Source: Brevibacterium zhoupengii (GTDB lineage: Bacteria > Actinomycetota > Actinomycetes > Actinomycetales > Brevibacteriaceae). Taken from it: DNA of 64,000 nt. The stretch spans positions 1,674,001-1,738,000 of the forward strand of contig NZ_CP088298.1 of assembly GCF_021117425.1 (NCBI RefSeq), in the 5' to 3' direction. Positions 55,451 through 64,000 of the stretch are shown in pieces. Below the pieces are notes generated by a model, which saw only the letters and a list, made by a program, of their open reading frames with translations, did no database searches and was not told where the DNA came from. Numbering within the stretch: the stretch's first letter is position 1; the number at the start of each line of letters is the position of its first letter. The position numbers and the translations under genes were made by a program.

Positions 55451-56944
55451 ATGGAAACTGCGAATACCAACACCACGCTCCCTGAGAAAACGCCGGAGAA
55501 CGCCCGACGTGCGAAATGGGCGAGCTTCGTCGGCACCGCAATCGAATGGTACGACTTCTATCTCTACGGCACGGCTGCCGCCCTAGTCTTCAACCAAGTG
55601 TTCTTCACGGACTTCGACGGACCTACGGGCACCCTGCTGTCACTCATGACATTCTCCGCTGGGTTCATCGCCCGTCCGATCGGCGGAATCGTCATGGGGC
55701 ATTTCGGTGACCGGATCGGACGCAAGTCAATGCTCATCCTCTCGCTCATGACGATGGGCATAGCGACTACCCTCATCGGGTTCCTGCCGACCTTCGCCAC
55801 AATCGGGGTGTGGGCTCCCATCTTGCTCGTGACGCTGCGCGTAGTCCAAGGCTTCGGCGTCGGAGGGGAATGGGGTGGTGCAGTTCTCGTCGCCGTTGAG
55901 AACGCACCTAAGACCCACAAGGGCCTCGCCGGTTCCTGGCCGCAGGTCGGAGTACCGGTCGGTTTGTTCTTGGCCAATGCCGTGTTTATGGTTACCAACC
56001 TCATAATCGGACCGGAGGCATTCGTTGCATGGGGCTGGCGCATCGGATTTCTCGGATCAGCACTTCTCATCGCAGTCGGTCTCATCATTCGCCTGAAAAT
56101 GGAGGAGACTCCCGACTTCGCAGAGGTCAAGGAGACCGAGGTTATCGCGAAATTCCCTGTCGCTGACCTACTCCGGACCCAATGGCGCCGGCTCATCGTC
56201 GCCTCTGGCGTAAAGATTTCGCAAAACGCGATCTTTTACATCATCACTGTTTTCACACTGACCTACGTGGGTGAGACCTTGGGCATGTCGGATGATGTCG
56301 CGTTGGGCGGAGTGATGGTCGCCTGTGTCGTCAGCGTATTTACCCTCATGCTATTCGGGTGGGTCTCCGATCAATACGGACGTCGGCGCACATACCTCTT
56401 CGGAGCTATCGCCTCAGCACTCTTCGCCTTCCCGATGTTTGCACTTCTCGACACCCGCAACATTGTGCTCATTGCCTTGGCGATCATCATCGGATTCGTC
56501 TTTCACGATGCGATGTATGGTCCGCAAGCAGCATTCATGTCTGAGATGTTCGATACGAAGATCCGGTACACCGGCACCTCGTTGAGTTACCAACTGGCTT
56601 CGACAGTTGCAGGGGCCGTATCTCCGGTGCTCGCCGTGTACCTTCTGCAGGTGGCCAACGGACGTCCGTGGCTGGTCGCCCTCTACATGATCGGTGCGAG
56701 CATCATCAGCATTGTCGCGACACTCGCTGCGCCTGAGACGCACGTCGGCAATCGACGCATCGCGAAGCTGTCGGAGAAAGCGAAGATTTCGGCAGGTGAG
56801 AGCGCGAACGATGCATCGAATGCGAGCGGTATCACGAATACGGTCGACGCCGGAGCTGCTTCGGTAACTCCGGTTTCCCCGCCGAGCTCGGCGTCACCTG
56901 CACCTGTGGTTTCACCTTCACCTAAGGTGACTGAGCTGAAGTGA
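55451..56944 (+). CDS. MHS-family MFS transporter
   Basis: 497 residues with a very good ribosome site (AAGGAGGT, about 5 bases of spacer more). Twelve hydrophobic segments, IEWYDFYLYG, GHFGDRIGRKSMLI and GGEWGGAVLVAVENAP are MHS signatures. The last 60 residues are an Ala/Ser/Pro/Val-rich low-complexity cytoplasmic tail. Its stop overlaps the GTG of the next transporter (GTGA). It would import the acid degraded by this cluster. Confidence 0.92.
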   Translation: METANTNTTLPEKTPENARRAKWASFVGTAIEWYDFYLYGTAAALVFNQVFFTDFDGPTGTLLSLMTFSAGFIARPIGGIVMGHFGDRIGRKSMLILSLMTMGIATTLIGFLPTFATIGVWAPILLVTLRVVQGFGVGGEWGGAVLVAVENAPKTHKGLAGSWPQVGVPVGLFLANAVFMVTNLIIGPEAFVAWGWRIGFLGSALLIAVGLIIRLKMEETPDFAEVKETEVIAKFPVADLLRTQWRRLIVASGVKISQNAIFYIITVFTLTYVGETLGMSDDVALGGVMVACVVSVFTLMLFGWVSDQYGRRRTYLFGAIASALFAFPMFALLDTRNIVLIALAIIIGFVFHDAMYGPQAAFMSEMFDTKIRYTGTSLSYQLASTVAGAVSPVLAVYLLQVANGRPWLVALYMIGASIISIVATLAAPETHVGNRRIAKLSEKAKISAGESANDASNASGITNTVDAGAASVTPVSPPSSASPAPVVSPSPKVTELK

Positions 56945-58191
56945 CGAACAGGGCACGGAAGTGGCGGCAGATGCTGCTGTTGGCAGCCGTTGAAGTCCTG
57001 GGCCTCACGGTCTGGTTCTCAGCCACAGCAGTGTCGCCGGCGCTACAAGCCGAATGGCAGATTGGTTCGCTGTCGGCAGTCTGGCTCACAGCCTCGGTAC
57101 AGGTCGGATTCGTCGCTGGCGGGATCACCTCGGCGCTGCTGACGCTTGGCGACAGGTTCAGGCCGCAGCTCGTCATGGGAATCTCGGCCTTCGGAGCTGG
57201 ACTCGCGACAGCGATTCTGGCACTTGCTGCAAATGGCCTGTGGCAGGCCATCGTGCTCCGTTTCCTCACCGGGGTGTTCCTTGCCGGGCTCTATCCGATC
57301 GGCATGAAGGTGATGTCTAGCTGGGCATCACCACGGCAGCGGGGGACAGCATTCGGAATTCTGCTCGGAGCGCTGACTTTGGGCTCGGGAATGCCACACC
57401 TGATATCCGGGCTCGCGGAAGGTCTGCCATGGAGGCTGATCCTGCTGATCGCGGCCTGCATCACCCTGGTCGCCGGATTCATCGCCCTCGCATGGGTTCG
57501 GCCTGGACCGCTGGCAGCCGCAAAGACTGCGAGGCCCAAGATCAGCCATGCTTGGGCGGGATTCAGCTCGCGCAGTCCGCTGCTGGCCAATCTCGGCTAT
57601 TTCGGACACATGTGGGAACTCTACGCACTCTGGACCTGGTTGCCGACCTTCCTGCTCATGAGCCACCGCGCTCACGGAGGCGGCACGAGCGCGATCCAAA
57701 TCGGAACAGAGTCCTTCATCGCCATCGGCGTGGCTGGGCTTGCCGGATGCCTGCTTGGCGGATGGCTTTCCGACAAGGTCGGTCGCAGCGCGGCTGCGGT
57801 CGCCGCACTGGTAGTCAGCGGACTGTGCTGTCTGTTTTCTCCGCTTATGTACACGGTCACCGGTCCAATCATGCTCGTCTTCCTCATCATCTGGGGCAGC
57901 TCGGCCATCGCAGACTCCGGTGTCTTCTCGACCTCGCTGAGTGAAAGCGTTGACGCGAGGTACGTCGGCACCGCGCTGACAGCGCAAACGACCGTCGGCT
58001 ATCTCATCACTGTCACCACCATCCAAATCGTTCCGTTGGCGGCGAACCTCACGGGATGGCAGTTTGCCTTCCTGATTCTGGCGCCCGGACCGGTTGTAGG
58101 AGCGATCGCCATGTACTTACGCCGAGGCATAAATAGTTCGCACGATGTTTCTGTTACGCCAGATTCGCCTGAACAGTCACTGAATCGATGA
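56941..58191 (+). CDS. MFS transporter
   Basis: 416 residues from GTG 56941, overlapping the previous stop. Twelve hydrophobic segments; the motif after helix 2 is degenerate (LLTLGDRFRPQLV), while GGWLSDKVGRSAAAVAALV in the second half is a clear MFS loop. It is not MHS type and belongs to the drug:H+/nitrate-nitrite-like general MFS group. Two back-to-back MFS genes are unusual; one may export a product. Substrate unknown. Confidence 0.85.
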   Translation: MTNRARKWRQMLLLAAVEVLGLTVWFSATAVSPALQAEWQIGSLSAVWLTASVQVGFVAGGITSALLTLGDRFRPQLVMGISAFGAGLATAILALAANGLWQAIVLRFLTGVFLAGLYPIGMKVMSSWASPRQRGTAFGILLGALTLGSGMPHLISGLAEGLPWRLILLIAACITLVAGFIALAWVRPGPLAAAKTARPKISHAWAGFSSRSPLLANLGYFGHMWELYALWTWLPTFLLMSHRAHGGGTSAIQIGTESFIAIGVAGLAGCLLGGWLSDKVGRSAAAVAALVVSGLCCLFSPLMYTVTGPIMLVFLIIWGSSAIADSGVFSTSLSESVDARYVGTALTAQTTVGYLITVTTIQIVPLAANLTGWQFAFLILAPGPVVGAIAMYLRRGINSSHDVSVTPDSPEQSLNR

Positions 58192-58302
58192 GGAGCGAAC
58201 TGAAAAGCTTGAGGAATACGGAACTCGACGACTCATTAACATTCCAATCCGCAAACCTGATGTGCACCACTCCGGCTCGCACCAATCGAAGGAGATATAA
58301 AC

Positions 58303-58725
58303 ATGGCCACTGAGACCCGCACCCCGCTGACCGTTGGACAGGTCGCTGAGCTCTCGCGCGAAGTCACCAGCGACGACATTGTCAAGTTCACAGACATCAG
58401 CGGCGACCGAAACCCAGTCCACTACGACGAGGCCGCAGCTAAGTCCACGAAGTTCGGTGAGATCGTTGTCCAAGGCGGAATCACGAGCGCAATCCTTAAT
58501 GCTGTTGTTGCCGAGGAGCTGCCCGGACCGGGCACTGTATTCCTCAACGTCAATTGGGACTTCAAAGCCCCAGTACGTCCAGGTGACACGATCACCGGAC
58601 GTGTTGAGGTACTCGAAGCCAGAGAAGACAAGCCCGTCACTAAGATCAAAACGCAGGTGCTACGCGACGACGGCACTGTCGTCCTCGACGGAACCGCTGT
58701 CTGTTTCACGATGTCCTTCGACTGA
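58303..58725 (+). CDS. MaoC-family (R)-specific enoyl-CoA hydratase
   Basis: 140 residues, one hot-dog domain. The hydratase motif is visible: FTDISGDRNPVHYDEAAAK (catalytic Asp and His) and FGEIVVQGGITSAILNAVV. It would hydrate 2-enoyl-CoA to (R)-3-hydroxyacyl-CoA in the cytoplasm. ATG follows GAAGGAGAT at a good distance. It lies between the transporters and a thiolase gene, consistent with a beta-oxidation-like step. Confidence 0.92.
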   Translation: MATETRTPLTVGQVAELSREVTSDDIVKFTDISGDRNPVHYDEAAAKSTKFGEIVVQGGITSAILNAVVAEELPGPGTVFLNVNWDFKAPVRPGDTITGRVEVLEAREDKPVTKIKTQVLRDDGTVVLDGTAVCFTMSFD

Positions 58726-58847
58726 CATCGACGCGCTGTCCCAACTTCAATCATCATTTCATTCGCTGCTTCATAGAATCCTACTTCGACTGAATGCAAT
58801 TCGGCAGTCTGTTATCCGTCTGACCCAAATCTTTCTGAGGAGAGCAA

Positions 58848-60005
58848 ATGTCCAATGATCCGCGTACTCCCGTGCTCGTCAGTGCCGCTCGAACCCCGGT
58901 CGGCAAGTTCAACGGTGCACTCAAAAATATCGATCCCCTTGATCTCGGCGGAGTGGCCGTCGCCGCAGCGATGGACAGAGCAGGGGATGTCATCCCTGAC
59001 CATGTGATTATGGCCAACATCATCCAGGCCGGGAACGGCCAGAACCCTGCGCGGTCGGCTGGGCTGCGAGGTGGGGTGCCGACAACCGTCCCGGCGATCA
59101 CACTGAACAATGTGTGCCTAGCCAGTATGTTTGCCGCCGGTATGGCTGCCACGATGATCCGTGCCGGAGAAATGGACTCCGCTATCGTCGGTGGGTTTGA
59201 CTCTATGAGTCGAGCACCCCACGCACTGCAGATCCGCCAGGCGTCTCCGGTCGGCACTGAACCCGCCGTCGACCTGCTCACGAAAGACGGACTGTGGTGC
59301 GCCGTCGCGGACTCAGGTATGGGACCGATATCTGACCAGGCCAATGCCGACCTCAGAATTTCCCGTGCGGACCAAGACGAATTCTCGGTCGAGACCCATC
59401 GTCGAGCACACGCCGCCACCGAAGCTGGTCGCCTCGCCGAGGAGATTGCGCCGATGCCGGAACTGTCCGCTGACGAGGGGATTCGTCCCGACTCTTCGAT
59501 GGAGCGGCTCCAACGGCTCAAACCGGCCTTCACCACCAACGGGACGGTCACCGCGGGCAACGCTTCACAAATGTCCGACGCAGGTTCCGCAGGGCTGATG
59601 ATGACCGAGGAGCTTGCAAATTCCCACGGTCTGGTACCCATGGTGGAGATCGTAGCGACAAGCACTGTGGCCGGCCCAGACGCCTCTCTGCATCTGAAAC
59701 CGGCTGCAGCCGCGAGCAAGCTGCTGGAGAAAGTGGGGATGAGCACTAGCGATATCGGATTGTGGGAGATCAATGAGGCATTCGCGGGTGTTGCGCTCGC
59801 CGCCGCGCGTGACCTAAACCTTGACCTCGACATTGTCAACGTTAATGGCGGAGCAATCGCAATCGGACACCCCCTCGGCGCTTCGGGGTTCCGAATCACG
59901 ATGAGTCTGGCTCGCGAGATGCGACGACGAGGAATCGATCATGGCATCGCCACTATGTGCGGCGGTGGCGGTCAGGGCCAGGCGATTCTTCTACGCCTGC
60001 GCTGA
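58848..60005 (+). CDS. Acetyl-CoA C-acyltransferase (thiolase)
   Basis: 385 residues with all canonical thiolase residues: nucleophile Cys90 in LNNVCLASM, INEAFAGVAL, NGGAIAIGHPLGASG (catalytic His) and CGGGGQGQAILL (second Cys). It cleaves a 3-oxoacyl-CoA with CoA to acetyl-CoA and a shortened acyl-CoA. Preceded by GAGGAG. It is 122 bases after the MaoC gene and is the last enzyme of the cluster before the regulator. Confidence 0.94.
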   Translation: MSNDPRTPVLVSAARTPVGKFNGALKNIDPLDLGGVAVAAAMDRAGDVIPDHVIMANIIQAGNGQNPARSAGLRGGVPTTVPAITLNNVCLASMFAAGMAATMIRAGEMDSAIVGGFDSMSRAPHALQIRQASPVGTEPAVDLLTKDGLWCAVADSGMGPISDQANADLRISRADQDEFSVETHRRAHAATEAGRLAEEIAPMPELSADEGIRPDSSMERLQRLKPAFTTNGTVTAGNASQMSDAGSAGLMMTEELANSHGLVPMVEIVATSTVAGPDASLHLKPAAAASKLLEKVGMSTSDIGLWEINEAFAGVALAAARDLNLDLDIVNVNGGAIAIGHPLGASGFRITMSLAREMRRRGIDHGIATMCGGGGQGQAILLRLR

Positions 60006-60086
60006 GGTAAGGGAGGAGCAAGCATCCTGGCAGAAGGGGTGTGAGATTATACGACCTGCACGGACGCAACGTGCGAAGATTGCCGG

Positions 60087-61370
60087 ATGAGCGACGAAGT
60101 TGAGTCACAGATGCGGGGGATAAGCGACAGTCTGATGGCAGAACTGGCCGAACGTCTCTCCTCGCAGTCTGCGGAGATCAGCGAACGATTGGTTGCGGCG
60201 TACAGATCCGAGATCGTCGACTACCGCTCGCTGCCTGAAGGGTTCATCGACAAAGACGTGGCAGAGATGGCGAGAAAGAACCTGCTCACCCTCATTGCTT
60301 GGCTGTCCAGAAGCGTCGACGAGAAGCGCAGTCTGGAAGAGTTCCGCAATAGTGCGGTCCGTAGATTTCGGCAGGGTGTCTCTGTCCAGGCTCTGTTGCA
60401 CGCGTATCGCGTGTGGGGGCAAGTTGTCTGGAATGAGATCTCCCAGCAGCCGGAATGCCAGGCATCCCCGTCGACTGGGTTCGCGGTCGCGGGAGAAGTT
60501 ATGCGCTACGTCAACAATGTGTCACTGGCCGTAGCGAACTCGTACCTCGAAGAGTCGCAGGATGTCATCCAAGACCGTCAACTGGCTGAACGCGATGCCT
60601 TGGAAGAGCTCATTTCCGGGCTTCCGATCTCTGCACGGGTGACCAGCTACCTCTCAAGGTTGGGATTAAGTCTGAGCCAGAAGCACTGTGTTGTGCTCGT
60701 GCGCAGGCGACATCCGACCCTCGTCGAGCCTTACTCGACGAGGGACAGCCTTGCTACCGTCCGCAGGCTGTTGCCCGGTTCTTCGCAGAACAGGCCGCTT
60801 GTGGGCCTGCGAGAAGAGGAGATTGTCGTCATTTTGCCAGTCGATGGTGTCATCGGCCCTGCGATCCGCGAGGTGGCCAATGATCTGGCAGTCGAGCTTG
60901 ACAGGTTTGTCGTCGGGGTCAGCCGTGTTCACCAAGGAGAAGAAGGTGTATCCATCGCTTACCGCGAGGCAGCGGACGCCACGCGGGTTGCTGATTCTGA
61001 CAGTGGAAACCGTGCCTACTTCTACACCGATGTTCTCTTGCGTACGGTCATCGAGAAGTCCGGGCTCAGCGAGACCGTGCTCAGCGAGACGATCACGCCG
61101 CTAATCGATTATGACGAGAAGCATCGTTCCGATTTGGCACAGACCTTGAAGACCTACATTGCTCATAGATTCAACCTCACACGTACAGCCGAAGAGCTCA
61201 ACGTCCGTCCGAATACCGTCAAATACCGTCTCGAACGTATACGTGAGGTCTCCGGCCGGGACCCAAACCAGCCAGACGATCTCATTCTTCTGGCATTGGG
61301 GGCGACCATCGAAGGTGCTTCGTTTGAGGCGTTTGACAGCAAAATCAATGCGGCGACGATTGCGACTTAG
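60087..61370 (+). CDS. PucR/CdaR-family transcriptional regulator
   Basis: 427 residues. The N-terminal half has no named domain but looks helical (RsbR/PucR-type sensor); the centre carries a GGDEF-like fold of CdaR type; the C-terminus is the PucR helix-turn-helix (LTRTAEELNVRPNTVKYRLERI). It lies 81 bases after the thiolase in the same direction and probably regulates the 52-60 kb cluster, as PucR/CdaR members often control catabolic genes beside them. Inducer unknown. Confidence 0.9.
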   Translation: MSDEVESQMRGISDSLMAELAERLSSQSAEISERLVAAYRSEIVDYRSLPEGFIDKDVAEMARKNLLTLIAWLSRSVDEKRSLEEFRNSAVRRFRQGVSVQALLHAYRVWGQVVWNEISQQPECQASPSTGFAVAGEVMRYVNNVSLAVANSYLEESQDVIQDRQLAERDALEELISGLPISARVTSYLSRLGLSLSQKHCVVLVRRRHPTLVEPYSTRDSLATVRRLLPGSSQNRPLVGLREEEIVVILPVDGVIGPAIREVANDLAVELDRFVVGVSRVHQGEEGVSIAYREAADATRVADSDSGNRAYFYTDVLLRTVIEKSGLSETVLSETITPLIDYDEKHRSDLAQTLKTYIAHRFNLTRTAEELNVRPNTVKYRLERIREVSGRDPNQPDDLILLALGATIEGASFEAFDSKINAATIAT

Positions 61371-61439
61371 ACGCGCTGAAACTACGAGAAAGGCATTGCC
61401 GATCTGTCGATGTCGGACCCCGGCCCAGGTTTGTGGTGG

Positions 61440-62228
61440 TCAGAACTCCAGCGCCGCGGCCCGGTCAGCTATCGCCCGCGCCGCATCAAGAGTCTGTCCC
61501 AGGAACCCCACCCCGAACAGCTTCACGTGTGCGAGCAGCGCGAAGAAGTTGTGCACGGGAAGGTCGCCGCGCCAGCCTTCGGGCATCGGGTGGACCGCCT
61601 CGTAGCCAGCAAAGATCTCCTCGAGATGGGGTGTGCCGAAGAGCGCCAGCATCGCGAGGTCCTCGAGCCGATGCCCACCGTGGGCGGCTGGATCGATGAG
61701 GGTGCAACCATCGGGTGTCCACATGAGGTTCCCGGACCACAGGTCGCCATGGACTCGGGCTGGCTTTTCACGCCCGGTCCCGGAGATCCCGTCGAAGATG
61801 CCAGTGGAGATCGCATCGATCGCCGAGGTGATTGTTGCCTGGTGATCCTTCGACAGACTCCCGCTGATGTCTGCGGCGATTGAGTTCAGGCGGCACTCCA
61901 CCCAGAACTCGGTGAACGTGGCGCACGATGCGACTTCCACTTCGAATGGGGAGTCGAGCGGGCCGAACCACGCAGGCTCTGCCGGTGCCCACCCGAAGGA
62001 GGGTGCACCGGAGTCGTGCAGCAGCGCGAGCTGGCGACCGAAGCTGAACGCTGAGCGGGCATCGGGTGTGGTCGTTTCGAGACGTTCCAGGCGCAGACCG
62101 TTCTTATCCTGATCGACAACACCCACCACGGGAACGACGTCAGGTTCGGCTAGCCACGTCAGGCCGGCAGCCTCGGCGGCGAAGTAACCCCGCGGGGCAC
62201 CGGCACGTTCCTTGACGAAAGTATCCAT
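61440..62228 (-). CDS. Fructosamine kinase family protein
   Basis: 262 residues of the aminoglycoside-phosphotransferase-like fructosamine/ketosamine-3-kinase family. The catalytic loop is VHGDLWSGNLMW with Asp and Asn, followed by the metal-binding IDPAAHGGHRLEDLAML. These enzymes phosphorylate glycated amines to let the sugar leave, repairing or recycling Amadori products. Single gene convergent with the PucR-type regulator. Length is a little short of the usual 280-300. Confidence 0.9.
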   Translation of the reverse strand: MDTFVKERAGAPRGYFAAEAAGLTWLAEPDVVPVVGVVDQDKNGLRLERLETTTPDARSAFSFGRQLALLHDSGAPSFGWAPAEPAWFGPLDSPFEVEVASCATFTEFWVECRLNSIAADISGSLSKDHQATITSAIDAISTGIFDGISGTGREKPARVHGDLWSGNLMWTPDGCTLIDPAAHGGHRLEDLAMLALFGTPHLEEIFAGYEAVHPMPEGWRGDLPVHNFFALLAHVKLFGVGFLGQTLDAARAIADRAAALEF

Positions 62229-62282
62229 GGCACCAGGCTAGTAGTGCATCCGGTCAGCTGCCGAAGTCGGGACCTCCGTCGA

Positions 62283-63725
62283 TCAGCTGTACCCAATGAG
62301 ATGAGCGAACACGACGGCGGCGATCGCGATGGTGATCTGAACAGCGATCAGCGGAAGCATCCAGCGAACCCACTTGATCCAGGGAACCTTGGCCAGCGCC
62401 AACGCCGCCATGAAGAAGCCGCTGGTGGGGAAGCAGAGATTGCCGATACCGTCGGCGAGCTGGAATGCCAGGACTGCGGTCTGCTGAGTCACACCGACCA
62501 TCTCTGCCAGCGGCGAGAGAATAGGCATTGTCAGCGCCGCTTGGCCGCTGCCGGAGGGCACGATGAAGCTGACCAAGCCTTGGAAGAAGAACATTCCCAC
62601 GGCCGAGAGCCACGGCGGCAGATGGCTGATGCCTGCGGCGAGGTTGACCAGAATGGTGTCGAGGATCTGACCGTCCTGGAAGATCACGAGGATTCCGTAG
62701 GCGACGCCGATGACGAGTGCGCCGGTGACGAGGTCTCTGGCACCGTCGATGAAGGCCTCGGCGGTTCCGTTCATCCCGAGCCCGCCGACGACGCCCATGA
62801 CGATCCCCATGAGCAGGAAGAGTCCCGCGATCTCTGTGAGGTACCAGCCTAGGGTGGACACACAGATGGCGAGTGTCACCAGCGTGGCGATGAGGACGAC
62901 GAAGACCAGCTTGTGGCGCAGAGTGAACGTCAGGGTCTCCGTGTCACCCTTCCGCCGGATCTCGTCGGCGAGTGAGTCCTGACCGTAGAGCATGCCCTTC
63001 GTCGGATCCTTCTTCATCCGCTGCGCGTAACGCATCACGAAGACGATGGCGGCACCGAGGAGGAGCACCCAGAGGATGAGTCGCAGCCACATGCCGGAGA
63101 ACAGTGGGAGCCCTGCGATTCCCTGGGCCACACCGACGGTGAAGGGGTTCATGAACGCGGCCATGAAACCTGACCCAGTTCCAAGGAGGACGACCGCTGC
63201 GCCGACCATCGAGTCGTAGCCGAGGGCGACTGCGATGGGCACGAGGATCGTGATGTAGGGGATCGTCTCCTCGGCCAGTCCGAGCATGGCGCCTGTCAGC
63301 GAGAAGAACGTCATGAGGACAGGGATGAAGAGGATTTCCTTGCCCCGCAGCTTGCTCGTCATCGCAGCCACTGCAGAGTCAATGGCGCCTGTTGCTCGCA
63401 GCACCCCGAAGGATGCGCCGACGATGAAGACGTAGAAGATGATGTCAGCGGCGCCGATCATCCCGTTGAACACCGCTGTCAGGACATCCCAGAACGATGC
63501 CGGCGTCGGATCGACCGCATGGAACGTGCCATCGATGATGACGTCGCGACCGTCGACCGTTTTGCGATCGAAGACACCGGCCGGCACGAAATGAGTGAGA
63601 ATCGCGGCGATCGCAGTGACAGCCATGAGGATGACGAACACATGCGGCATCTCGCGTTTTCGCCGAGGTGGCGCGGCGGCTTCACGAACAGAGGTGTCCT
63701 GTGATGACATTTCGGAATCAGCCAT
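62283..63725 (-). CDS. YfcC-family transporter
   Basis: 480 residues with about 12-13 hydrophobic segments. ILTHFVPAGVFDR near the N-terminus, the GLAEETIPYITILVPIA loop, and MNPFTVGVAQGIAGLPLFSG identify the YfcC/DcuC-like family, thought to move carboxylates or basic amino acids with sodium or protons. ATG follows GGAGAATC. It is divergent from the LysR gene entering at the end of the window, which likely controls it. Confidence 0.88.
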   Translation of the reverse strand: MADSEMSSQDTSVREAAAPPRRKREMPHVFVILMAVTAIAAILTHFVPAGVFDRKTVDGRDVIIDGTFHAVDPTPASFWDVLTAVFNGMIGAADIIFYVFIVGASFGVLRATGAIDSAVAAMTSKLRGKEILFIPVLMTFFSLTGAMLGLAEETIPYITILVPIAVALGYDSMVGAAVVLLGTGSGFMAAFMNPFTVGVAQGIAGLPLFSGMWLRLILWVLLLGAAIVFVMRYAQRMKKDPTKGMLYGQDSLADEIRRKGDTETLTFTLRHKLVFVVLIATLVTLAICVSTLGWYLTEIAGLFLLMGIVMGVVGGLGMNGTAEAFIDGARDLVTGALVIGVAYGILVIFQDGQILDTILVNLAAGISHLPPWLSAVGMFFFQGLVSFIVPSGSGQAALTMPILSPLAEMVGVTQQTAVLAFQLADGIGNLCFPTSGFFMAALALAKVPWIKWVRWMLPLIAVQITIAIAAVVFAHLIGYS

Positions 63726-63890
63726 GATTCTCCAGCTTCATTGCATAGGCACGACAAGAATATTTCCGTTGAATCACCCTACCCTGAGCCCATCACGGCA
63801 AGACGGCTTTCAGTATCTGACCGGTACATCTGGTGCGGACTAGACCAGATGTACTCTGATGGGGTATCTCGTACGGCAAAGGAGCAATGA

Positions 63891-64000
63891 GTGGACACAC
63901 GGTTCCAGTCCGCGCTTTCAACCGTGAGCTTCACACATGTGCGCGCACTCAGAGCAGTCGTCGAACACGGGTCACTGAGCTCAGCGGCGAAAGAGCTCGG
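63891..64000 (+). CDS. LysR-family regulator, N-terminus (3' truncated by window)
   Basis: A GTG at 63891 with AAAGGAG upstream begins VDTRFQSALSTVSFTHVRAL, then AVVEHGSLSSAAKELG, a LysR winged helix-turn-helix. The gene runs beyond the window. An ATG at 63887 is in another frame and gives no such match. Divergent from the YfcC transporter. Fewer than 40 residues are visible. Confidence 0.8.
   Translation, partial: MDTRFQSALSTVSFTHVRALRAVVEHGSLSSAAKEL

Overview
The window is high-GC actinobacterial DNA. Ectoine hydroxylase, PadR, PaaX and PucR-type regulators, many GTG/TTG starts and many metabolite:H+ symporters suggest a Micrococcales-type soil or saline organism, possibly Brevibacterium. 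That genus assignment is an inference. I recognise no rRNA, tRNA, insertion sequence or CRISPR array. The chromosome here is a run of catabolic clusters, each with its own transporter and usually a divergent regulator, broken by one lower-GC defence island and one small low-GC islet.

0-12 kb: the tail of a long acyl-CoA dehydrogenase, a stand-alone ectoine hydroxylase (ectD), small acidic proteins, and a LysR regulator divergent from a metallo-beta-lactamase-fold hydrolase plus an MHS-family symporter. Next comes a vanillate-type unit: an aromatic-acid (AAHS) transporter divergent from metF-ligM-padR. Three copies of one operator-like inverted repeat lie in the gap between them. LigM moves the methoxy methyl group to tetrahydrofolate and MetF handles the resulting one-carbon unit.

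12-19 kb: a polyamine-type operon. It has a PuuR-like XRE-cupin regulator behind a good sigma-70 promoter, a four-gene ABC importer, an FAD amine oxidase and a 2-hydroxyacid dehydrogenase, with mostly 4-base overlaps. 19-22 kb: a PAP2 phosphatase, a formamidase-family protein and an SDR dehydrogenase. 21.8-30.7 kb: a minus-strand acyl-CoA operon (MHS symporter, acyl-CoA ligase, enoyl-CoA hydratase, acetoacetyl-CoA synthetase-type ligase, 3-hydroxyacyl-CoA dehydrogenase, amidohydrolase) divergent from a PaaX regulator.

30.8-41.6 kb: a defence island. A complete type I restriction-modification operon (hsdM-hsdS-hsdR) is divergent from three tightly spaced genes: an OGG-fold DNA-glycosylase-like protein, a fusion of a degenerate HsdM-like methyltransferase domain to an OLD/DUF3696-type ATPase, and a protein whose C-terminus resembles the PLD-like MIT_C domain. 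This trio is the best candidate for an undescribed system.

41.6-47.3 kb: a LysR regulator divergent from a 1044-residue self-sufficient cytochrome P450. Its domain order is P450, adrenodoxin-reductase-type flavoprotein, flavodoxin; the P450 resembles the guaiacol demethylase family CYP255. An MHS symporter follows. 47.4-52 kb: an orphan low-GC membrane protein, a NarL-type two-component pair and a DUF4352 protein.

52-61.4 kb: a second CoA-ester cluster: two-subunit CoA transferase behind a CRP/GlxR-like site, an SCP-x-like thiolase lacking the nucleophilic Cys paired with a DUF35 protein, two MFS transporters, a MaoC hydratase, a canonical thiolase and a PucR/CdaR regulator. 61.4-64 kb: a fructosamine-kinase-family protein, a YfcC-type transporter and the start of a LysR gene cut by the window end. 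No intergenic gap exceeds about 300 bases.
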